Shown here: piece by piece, positions 1 to 5,384 of the stretch
Position numbering within the stretch: the first letter of the stretch is position 1
Layout of the letters: every line of letters starts with the position of its first letter
Source of the DNA: JAAZMI01 sp050942615
Lineage (GTDB): Bacteria; Bacillota; Dethiobacteria; DTU022; UBA8154
NCBI GenBank assembly: GCA_050942615.1
Contig: JBMNNQ010000036.1
Span: 1-13,687 of the forward strand
Length of the DNA: 13,687 nucleotides
Reading direction: 5' to 3'
Notes under the pieces: generated by a model
What the model saw: the letters and a program-made list of their open reading frames with translations, nothing else
Told to the model about the DNA's origin: nothing
The model's database searches: none
Translations under genes and position numbers: made by a program

Positions 1-2
1 AA

Positions 3-890
3 GGGGGAGTCTTACTGCAAGGTCGTTTAATTAAGATTAAAGGGGGCTTCTATTTTGTCCTTAATTTAGAGGGGGAGGTTACCCGCTGCCGGGCCCGGGG
101 GCGTTTTAAGGAAAAGGGCCTGGATCTGTTGGTGGGCGACCTGGTAACAATAGATTACCAGGAAAAGGTAATTAATGAGGTGTACCCCCGCAAAAACAGT
201 CTGACCAGGCCGCAGGTGGCAAATGTTGATCAGGTTGTAGTTTTGATGCCTGTCGGCAGGTCTGCGCCGGATCTTGTTCTTCTGGATCGCCTCCTTGTTA
301 TTGCAGAAAAAGCCTTGCTGGAAGCTGTTATCTGTTTGAACAAAACTGACTTGTTGGCAGACCGGGAAATGGATACAGTCAGGGAGATCTGCACAGTATA
401 CCGGGATTGCGGCTACAGGGTTCTCTTGACCAGCGCCCTGACAGGTCAGGGGGTGGCAGAGCTGAAAAGCAGCCTGCAAAACAAAATCAGCGTTTTTGCC
501 GGGCCCTCAGGCGCGGGGAAATCCACCCTGATCAATAAAATAAAACCGGGGCTGAATCTGCCCACGGCGCCCGTCAGTTTTAAAACCCAAAGGGGCCGCC
601 ATACCACACGCCATGTTGAACTGCTCAAGCTTACCAAAGAAACCCTTATTGTTGATACGCCGGGATTCCAAAGGTTGGACCTGGTGGGCATTGCTTTACA
701 GGCACTCTCTTCTTTTTTTCCGGAGATGTCCCTGCCTGTGCCCTGTCGTTTCAACAGCTGCCTGCACCGGGCCGAACCGGGATGTGCCGTAAAAGAAGCC
801 CTGCAAAAGGGAAAAATAGCCTCCTGGCGATATAAACATTATCTTGATTTTTTGGGGGAAATTGAACAGTTGGATAAAAAGAAGTACTAA
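3..890 (+). CDS. rsgA: Ribosome small subunit-dependent GTPase A (left edge open or non-ATG start)
   Basis: RsgA (YjeQ/YloQ) is a circularly permuted GTPase that acts late in 30S ribosomal subunit assembly. The permuted order G4-G5-G1-G3 is visible: NKTD at 339-350, a SALTG G5-like motif, the P-loop GPSGAGKST at 501-527 and DTPG at 654-665. It is followed by the C-terminal zinc motif C-x4-C-x-H-x5-C at 744-785. An N-terminal OB-fold precedes the GTPase; its reading frame is open back to position 3 and matches the family beginning (EGxIxKxxGFYxV-like), so the first in-frame TTG at 129 would cut the OB-fold and is not the true start. No ATG, GTG or TTG lies in frame before 129. Either the start is upstream of the window or the CTG at 15 is used behind AAGGGGGAG (1-9). 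The length of about 291-295 residues equals the usual family length. It lies 31 bases before rpe, the order seen in Firmicutes stp-prkC-rsgA-rpe clusters. Confidence 0.93.
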   Translation, partial: GGVLLQGRLIKIKGGFYFVLNLEGEVTRCRARGRFKEKGLDLLVGDLVTIDYQEKVINEVYPRKNSLTRPQVANVDQVVVLMPVGRSAPDLVLLDRLLVIAEKALLEAVICLNKTDLLADREMDTVREICTVYRDCGYRVLLTSALTGQGVAELKSSLQNKISVFAGPSGAGKSTLINKIKPGLNLPTAPVSFKTQRGRHTTRHVELLKLTKETLIVDTPGFQRLDLVGIALQALSSFFPEMSLPVPCRFNSCLHRAEPGCAVKEALQKGKIASWRYKHYLDFLGEIEQLDKKKY

Positions 891-906
891 AACCAATCTT
901 TATACC

Positions 907-914
907 AAGGAGGA
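907..914 (+). promoter_or_regulatory. Ribosome binding site deciding the rpe start
   Basis: AAGGAGGA, almost the perfect anti-16S complement, lies 7 bases before the GTG at 922. It selects this start over the upstream in-frame ATG at 844, which lies inside rsgA. Confidence 0.85.
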
Positions 915-921
915 TTCTTTT

Positions 922-1581
922 GTGATTAAGGTCGCCCCTTCTATTCTGGCAGCAGATTTTGCCTGTCTTTTGCAGGAAGCCAAACGCATGGAACGTTTTG
1001 GTGCCGATTGGCTGCATCTAGATGTGATGGACGGTCACTTTGTTCCCAATATTACCATGGGCCCTTCAGTAGTCCAGGCTTTGCAGGGGCGCGTGGGTCT
1101 TTTTTTAGATGTGCATCTGATGATTGAAAAGCCCCAGGATTTTATCCGGCAATTTTATCAGGCGGGTGCGCACCTGCTGACAGTGCACGCTGAAACCTGT
1201 CCCCACCTGCACAGGGTAATCCAGGCCATTAAAAAAATGGGCTGTAAGGCCGGGGTCGCCTTGAACCCGGCGACATCTTTAAGCTTTCTGGAATATATCC
1301 TGCATGAGGTGGATCTGGTTTTAATTATGTCTGTCAACCCCGGTTTTGGCGGGCAGGATTTTATTCCCGCCACCCTGCCCAAGATAGAGGCTCTGGCACA
1401 GGAAAAAAGAAAACGGGGCCTGACATTCGACATACAGGTGGATGGCGGCATTAACGCAGAAACCGCCCGGCAGGCAGTTGCAGCCGGTGCCAACGTGTTG
1501 GTAACAGGCTCGGCCCTTTTCCAATCCGCCGATCCACAAAACCTGATTCGGACCCTACAGCTACTGCCCGTAAGGAAATGA
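922..1581 (+). CDS. rpe: Ribulose-phosphate 3-epimerase
   Basis: This enzyme interconverts D-ribulose 5-phosphate and D-xylulose 5-phosphate in the cytosolic pentose phosphate pathway. The 219-residue protein is a full-length single TIM barrel of normal family size. Visible signatures are the N-terminal APSILAADF, HLDVMDGHFVPN with the metal ligand H32 and the catalytic/metal residue D34, VHLM with H65, the phosphate-loop segment SVNPGFGGQ (137-145), and VDGGI with D174 as the second catalytic acid. The GTG at 922 is chosen because it sits 7 bases after AAGGAGGA (907-914) and gives the standard MIKVAPSILAAD beginning; the longer open frame back to 844 only overlaps the end of rsgA. The gene follows rsgA by 31 bases and is probably cotranscribed with it. 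Its product ribulose 5-phosphate is also the substrate of RibBA encoded downstream, though this link is only metabolic. Confidence 0.97.
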   Translation: MIKVAPSILAADFACLLQEAKRMERFGADWLHLDVMDGHFVPNITMGPSVVQALQGRVGLFLDVHLMIEKPQDFIRQFYQAGAHLLTVHAETCPHLHRVIQAIKKMGCKAGVALNPATSLSFLEYILHEVDLVLIMSVNPGFGGQDFIPATLPKIEALAQEKRKRGLTFDIQVDGGINAETARQAVAAGANVLVTGSALFQSADPQNLIRTLQLLPVRK

Positions 1582-1587
1582 AAATTT

Positions 1588-1613
1588 AAGCCTGTTTAAG
1601 AAAACCTGGCTTT
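1588..1613 (+). terminator. Possible weak hairpin terminator after rpe
   Basis: AAGCC (1588-1592) can pair with GGCTT (1608-1612), enclosing GTTT (1594-1597) paired with AAAC (1602-1605) and an AAGA loop. The stem is short with an internal loop, and only TTTAT follows instead of a real U-tract, so termination would be leaky. It overlaps the -35 region of the ribD promoter. Confidence 0.3.
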
Positions 1614-1623
1614 ATGTTATAAT
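1595..1623 (+). promoter_or_regulatory. Predicted SigA promoter of the riboflavin operon (extended -10)
   Basis: TGTTATAAT at 1615-1623 is a perfect TGn-TATAAT extended -10 element. The hexamer 17 bases upstream, TTTAAG (1595-1600), is a poor -35, which is common for extended -10 promoters. Transcription would start near 1630, leaving a leader of about 30 bases before the ribD ATG, too short for an FMN riboswitch. Confidence 0.6.
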
Positions 1624-1662
1624 AATATTAAATCAACGGTTTTAAGAGGTGATGAAAACCAA

Positions 1663-2832
1663 ATGGATCCAGACGAGCGATATATGTGGATGGTCTTGGA
1701 TCTCGCCCGTCGAGCTTGTGGAAAAACCAACCCCAATCCGATGGTTGGCACAGTAATTGTCAAGGACGGGGAGGTTGTTGGTACAGGCTTTCATAAAAAA
1801 GCCGGGGATGAACATGCAGAAATTGTTGCCTTGAAGGAGGCCGGTGCCAAAGCCCGTAAAGCTACGCTCTATGCCAACCTGGAACCTTGTTCCCACCAGG
1901 GACGGACTCCACCCTGCACAGAGGCGATTATACGGGCTGGAATCCGCAAGGTTGTTATCGCAACAATAGATCCCAATCCCCTTGTTTCAGGACAGGGGGT
2001 CCGTATGCTGCAGGAGGCAGGCATCAAGGTTAAAATCGGTGTGCTGGAGGATAAGGCCAGGCGCCTGAACGAAGTGTTTTTTAAATATATTACTACCAAA
2101 ACCCCTTTTGTGATGGTTAAATCGGCTATGAGCCTGGATGGTAAAATTGCCACCGCCACGGGCAAATCCCGCTGGATCAGCGGTGAAAAGTCACGCCGGT
2201 TTGGTCATCAGCTGCGTGCAGTGTCCGATGGGATCATGGTCGGCATCAACACCATTCTGCACGATGATCCCCGCTTGACCGTGCGTCTGGGTGATGAAAA
2301 AGCTGCCAACCCGGCGCGTATTATTGTCGACAGCCGGGGCAGGCTGCCCTTAAACAGCAATGTGGTAAAAACAGCACGTGAAACAAAAACAATTTTGGCA
2401 ACGACAAACCTGATTGCGCCTGAAAAACAGAAGGCTCTGGAAGATGCCGGGGTGGAGGTATTAACCCTTTCCCTTCAGGGTGAACAGGTCAACCTGCAAG
2501 AGCTGATGCCGGCCTTGGGTGAAAGAGAAATCAGCGCCCTGCTTGTCGAAGGGGGAGGAACATTAAACTATTCGTTTTTAAAGGAAAACATTATTGATAA
2601 AATTTATTTCTTCATTGCCCCCCTCCTTTTGGGCGGGGAAAACGCCCCTACCCCGTTGGGCGGGGCCGGGGCCCACGAACTCAAGGAATCCTGGGAAGTA
2701 CAGGATTTGGAACTCAAACAGCTGGATAATGACTTATTGATCATTGGTTACCCCGTAAGGAGGGGAGAAGTTGTTCACCGGAATAGTGGAGGAATTAGGG
2801 GAAATATCCGGTCGGCAACAGTCCAGGGCTAG
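1663..2832 (+). CDS. ribD: Bifunctional diaminohydroxyphosphoribosylaminopyrimidine deaminase / 5-amino-6-(5-phosphoribosylamino)uracil reductase
   Basis: RibD performs steps two and three of riboflavin synthesis: zinc-dependent deamination of the GTP-derived pyrimidine, then NADPH-dependent reduction of its ribose side chain. The N-terminal deaminase domain (about 1-145) carries NPNPMVG at 23-29, the zinc/catalytic HAE at 51-53 and the PC-x8-C zinc motif with C76 and C85. The C-terminal reductase domain (about 148-365) has KSAMSLDGKIA, GINTILHDDPRL, and LVEGGGTLN. The ATG at 1663 has AGAGGTGAT (1645-1653) upstream. At 389 residues it is some 20-25 residues longer than most homologues: the fold should end near the GYP motif, but the frame continues and overlaps ribE by 62 bases. 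It is the first gene of ribD-ribE-ribBA-ribH. Confidence 0.97.
   Translation: MDPDERYMWMVLDLARRACGKTNPNPMVGTVIVKDGEVVGTGFHKKAGDEHAEIVALKEAGAKARKATLYANLEPCSHQGRTPPCTEAIIRAGIRKVVIATIDPNPLVSGQGVRMLQEAGIKVKIGVLEDKARRLNEVFFKYITTKTPFVMVKSAMSLDGKIATATGKSRWISGEKSRRFGHQLRAVSDGIMVGINTILHDDPRLTVRLGDEKAANPARIIVDSRGRLPLNSNVVKTARETKTILATTNLIAPEKQKALEDAGVEVLTLSLQGEQVNLQELMPALGEREISALLVEGGGTLNYSFLKENIIDKIYFFIAPLLLGGENAPTPLGGAGAHELKESWEVQDLELKQLDNDLLIIGYPVRRGEVVHRNSGGIRGNIRSATVQG
2757..2763 (+). promoter_or_regulatory. Ribosome binding site of ribE inside ribD
   Basis: AAGGAGG lies 7 bases before the TTG at 2771 and sits within the ribD coding sequence. It fixes the TTG as the ribE start, giving the invariant family N-terminus MFTGIVEE. 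Confidence 0.85.
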
Positions 2833-3475
2833 CATCGTCCTGATTATCAAAGGGGAAACGGTGATGTCGGGGTTAAAAAAAGGGGACAGTGTTGCCGTCA
2901 ACGGGGTTTGTCTAACCGTAGCCAAAATTCTTCCCACAGCTTTTTATGCCGACGTCATGCCTGAAACCCTGCGCAAGACCAACCTGCATGCACTCCAAAA
3001 TGGGGAAAAGGTAAACCTGGAAAGAGCCCTGCCCGTGGGCGGGCGTTTTGGCGGGCATTTTGTCAGCGGCCACATAGACGGCACTGGAAAAATTCTGGCA
3101 GAAAAAAAAGAAGCCAACGCCCTGCTTATAAAGATCAGCGCTCCTGCCGGGGTGATGAACTACCTGATCCCCAAGGGTTCGATTGCTGTAGACGGTATCA
3201 GCTTGACAGTTGTAGACATCGGGGATGATTTCTTCAGCGTTTCCCTCATTCCCCACACGGCCAAATATACAACGCTGGGTTATAAAAAACCCGGTGACAG
3301 GGTTAACTTGGAAGCAGATCTCCTTGGTAAATATGTTCAAAAATTTTGTCTGGGCTATTTCGGGGGAGAACAGGGCAGCAACCTTTCTGAAGAACAGGAC
3401 CGTGCTCTTGAAACTGCAGAAGCAGGTGAAAGGGGCCTGACCTATGACCTTTTAAAAAAGAAAGGTTTTCTATAA
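2771..3475 (+). CDS. ribE: Riboflavin synthase, alpha subunit
   Basis: This enzyme dismutates two 6,7-dimethyl-8-ribityllumazine molecules into riboflavin and the ribitylaminouracil that RibH uses again. It consists of two tandem lumazine-binding beta-barrels. The first (about 1-97) starts with MFTGIVEELG and contains VNGVCLTV. The second (about 98-200) starts at GHFVSGHIDGTG and contains the parallel VDGISLTVVD. A C-terminal helix ending YDLLKKKGFL would drive trimerisation. The start is TTG, supported by the strong site at 2757-2763. The 234 residues are slightly longer than the usual 200-220 because of a charged linker before the last helix (SNLSEEQDRALETAEAGER). It overlaps ribD by 62 bases and precedes ribBA by 33. 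In the naming used for E. coli this gene is ribC; ribE follows B. subtilis usage. Confidence 0.97.
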   Translation: MFTGIVEELGEISGRQQSRASIVLIIKGETVMSGLKKGDSVAVNGVCLTVAKILPTAFYADVMPETLRKTNLHALQNGEKVNLERALPVGGRFGGHFVSGHIDGTGKILAEKKEANALLIKISAPAGVMNYLIPKGSIAVDGISLTVVDIGDDFFSVSLIPHTAKYTTLGYKKPGDRVNLEADLLGKYVQKFCLGYFGGEQGSNLSEEQDRALETAEAGERGLTYDLLKKKGFL

Positions 3476-3494
3476 AAATGGCAGGTGGAAAAAT

Positions 3495-3500
3495 GGGAGG
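3495..3500 (+). promoter_or_regulatory. Ribosome binding site deciding the ribBA start
   Basis: GGGAGG lies 8 bases before the TTG at 3509. The in-frame GTG at 3485 has no comparable site and would add eight residues not seen in the family, so TTG 3509 is preferred. Confidence 0.75.
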
Positions 3501-3508
3501 CGAGAACA

Positions 3509-4726
3509 TTGCAGCGGGATTTTAATTCAATCGAAGAGGCTATTGAGGATTTTAAAAAAGGAAAAATGGTTGTCGTCGTTGACGACGAAGATCGTGAAAA
3601 TGAAGGCGACCTGGTCATGGCGGCCGAAATGGCTACGCCGGCGGAGGTTAATTTCATGGCCCGCTTTGGCCGGGGGCTGATCTGTGTTCCTTTAACCCCG
3701 GGGCGTGTGGAAGAACTGGATCTGCCGCCCATGGTTATGCATAATACAGACAGCCGGGAAACAGCCTTTACTGTTTCTGTTGATGCCCGGGGCACATCCA
3801 CGGGCATTTCAGCCCATGAAAGGGCCCTGACTATCCAAAAATTGATTGATCCACAGGCCGAACCCACCGATTTAACCCGCCCGGGGCATATTTTCCCTTT
3901 AAAATATAAAGAAGGGGGCGTGCTGCGCCGGGCCGGTCATACAGAAGCAGCAATTGATCTGGCCCACCTGGCCGGTCTCTATCCGGCCGGGGTCCTTTGT
4001 GAAATCATGAATGACGACGGCACGATGGCCCGTGTGCCCCAACTGCAGGATTTTGTAAAAAAACACGGTTTAAAAATCATTACCATTGCCGATCTGATTC
4101 AATACCGGATGAAGAAAGAGATGCTGGTTCGAAGGGCTGCTGAAACCGTACTGCCCACAGCGCATGGTACTTTTAAACTTATTGCCTATGACAACTCCCT
4201 GGACCAAAAAACCCACCTGGCTTTGGTTAAAGGTGAAATTGAACAAGACAAGCCTGTGCTGGTCAGGGTTCATTCCGAATGTTTTACCGGTGACGTACTT
4301 GATTCCCTGCGCTGTGACTGCGGCAAGCAGCTTGCCCAGGCTTTGCGGCAAATCGAGGCTGAAGGCTGCGGGGCGCTAGTTTACATGCGCCAGGAGGGCC
4401 GTGGTATCGGGTTGCTCAATAAAATCAAGGCTTACCATCTGCAGGACTGCGGCAGGGATACGGTTGAGGCCAACTTGGAACTGGGATTTCCGGCTGATCT
4501 GCGGGACTACGGTTTAGGTGCCCAGATTTTAGTAAATTTGGGCATCAGAAAAATGCGCCTCTTGACCAATAACCCCCGTAAGGTAAAGGGTTTGGAGGGT
4601 TACGGGTTAACCATTGTCGAACGCGTTCCCATTGAAATAACGCCTGGCCCCCACAACAGCTATTATTTGGAAACCAAAAAAAATAAACTGGGGCACTTCT
4701 TATTTACCGGCAATAACGAAAACTAG
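3509..4726 (+). CDS. ribBA: Bifunctional 3,4-dihydroxy-2-butanone 4-phosphate synthase / GTP cyclohydrolase II
   Basis: RibBA supplies both entry precursors of riboflavin: the C4 unit from ribulose 5-phosphate and the pyrimidine from GTP. The N-terminal DHBP synthase domain (about 1-205) shows DDEDRENEGDL (25-35) with its acidic metal-binding cluster, TDSRETAFTVSVDA, RPGHIFPL and RAGHTEAAIDLA. The C-terminal cyclohydrolase II domain shows VRVHSECFTGDV, the zinc ligands C258, C269 and C271 in the RCDCGKQL segment, RQEGRGIGL and LTNNPRKVKGLEGYG. All key residues of both domains appear present, so both activities should be intact. With the TTG at 3509 the protein has 405 residues, the normal size; an alternative GTG at 3485 would give 413. 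It lies 33 bases after ribE, with ribH 81 bases downstream. Confidence 0.97.
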   Translation: MQRDFNSIEEAIEDFKKGKMVVVVDDEDRENEGDLVMAAEMATPAEVNFMARFGRGLICVPLTPGRVEELDLPPMVMHNTDSRETAFTVSVDARGTSTGISAHERALTIQKLIDPQAEPTDLTRPGHIFPLKYKEGGVLRRAGHTEAAIDLAHLAGLYPAGVLCEIMNDDGTMARVPQLQDFVKKHGLKIITIADLIQYRMKKEMLVRRAAETVLPTAHGTFKLIAYDNSLDQKTHLALVKGEIEQDKPVLVRVHSECFTGDVLDSLRCDCGKQLAQALRQIEAEGCGALVYMRQEGRGIGLLNKIKAYHLQDCGRDTVEANLELGFPADLRDYGLGAQILVNLGIRKMRLLTNNPRKVKGLEGYGLTIVERVPIEITPGPHNSYYLETKKNKLGHFLFTGNNEN

Positions 4727-4807
4727 TGCACCGGCTGTTTTTCCCGTATTGGGCAGGAAAATATAAAATCATAAAGGACAATAAATTGAACGTAGGCGGT
4801 GTGTAAT

Positions 4808-5275
4808 TTGTTAAAACAGTTCGAAGGGCACCTCTATGCCAAAGGGTTTCGTTTTGGTCTTGTCGTCAGTCGTTTCAATGAATTTATTTCCGGCAAGCTT
4901 TTAACCGGCGCCTTGGATGCTTTAAAAAGGCATGAAGCGCAAGAGGAAGATATTGAAGTGGCCTGGGTGCCGGGGGCTTTTGAAATTCCTTTGGTCGCTA
5001 AAAAAATGGTCAAAAGCGGGCGCTATGATGCAGTTATTTGTTTGGGGGCTGTAATCAGGGGCGATACCCCACATTTTGATTACGTTGCTGCAGAGGTATC
5101 CAAGGGGATCGCGCTGGTCGGGTTGGAAACAGAAATACCGGTGCTGTTTGGCATTGTTACCAGTGACACGCTGGAACAGGCGATTGAAAGGGCCGGCACA
5201 AAGGCTGGAAATAAAGGATGGGACGCTGCCTTGGGGGCCATTGAAATGGTAAACCTCGTCAAACAAATTGTCTAA
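4808..5275 (+). CDS. ribH: 6,7-dimethyl-8-ribityllumazine synthase
   Basis: Lumazine synthase condenses the ribitylaminouracil from RibD (after dephosphorylation) with the C4 compound from RibBA. Family members form pentamers and often 60-subunit capsids. Visible signatures are SRFNEFI (21-27), WVPGAFEIPLVAKKM (53-67), GAVIRGDTPHFDYVA with the catalytic H89, and GIVTSDTLEQAIERAG near the end. The 155 residues match the family size. The TTG at 4808 is chosen because AGGCGGTG (4794-4801) lies 6 bases upstream and the protein then begins MLKQFEGHL; the in-frame GTG at 4799 overlaps that site. It is the last gene of the rib operon, and the 81 bases separating it from ribBA show no clear promoter or terminator. 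A hairpin terminator follows at 5338. Lumazine phosphatase is not encoded here, as usual. Confidence 0.97.
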   Translation: MLKQFEGHLYAKGFRFGLVVSRFNEFISGKLLTGALDALKRHEAQEEDIEVAWVPGAFEIPLVAKKMVKSGRYDAVICLGAVIRGDTPHFDYVAAEVSKGIALVGLETEIPVLFGIVTSDTLEQAIERAGTKAGNKGWDAALGAIEMVNLVKQIV

Positions 5276-5337
5276 AAAATCGGCCCGGATTCCCTATTTT
5301 TAACACTTTATTTTTAATATTTTAAGCTGTATGTTAT

Positions 5338-5369
5338 AGCAGGTAAAAAGAAACCCTGCTCTTTTTTTT
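5338..5369 (+). terminator. Intrinsic terminator between ribH and polA
   Basis: AGCAGG (5338-5343) pairs with CCTGCT (5355-5360) around an A-rich 11-base loop, and eight T follow at 5362-5369 after one C. The polA Shine-Dalgarno GGAGGG begins at 5370, immediately after the T-tract, so terminator and polA leader are packed together. Confidence 0.75.
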
Positions 5370-5384
5370 GGAGGGAATAAAATA

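Noticed and set aside
446..754. Minus-strand open frames inside rsgA and throughout the window
   Set aside because: They lie opposite well-identified genes, lack family motifs and ribosome sites, and are shadows of the coding strand.
3485..3508. Longer RibBA starting at GTG 3485
   Set aside because: No ribosome site precedes it, and the extra residues are absent from the family pattern; TTG 3509 has GGGAGG at proper distance.
4727..4807. Terminator or promoter between ribBA and ribH (CCC/GGG and CTG/CAG pairing near 4734-4757; TTGGGC at 4749)
   Set aside because: The stem is short and uneven, no T-tract follows, and the -10 partner of TTGGGC is TAAAGG; nothing stands out from AT-rich background.
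5332..5340. TGTTATAGC as an extended -10 promoter for polA
   Set aside because: It overlaps the 5' arm of the terminator hairpin, has only four of six -10 matches and no -35 in the AT-rich upstream sequence.
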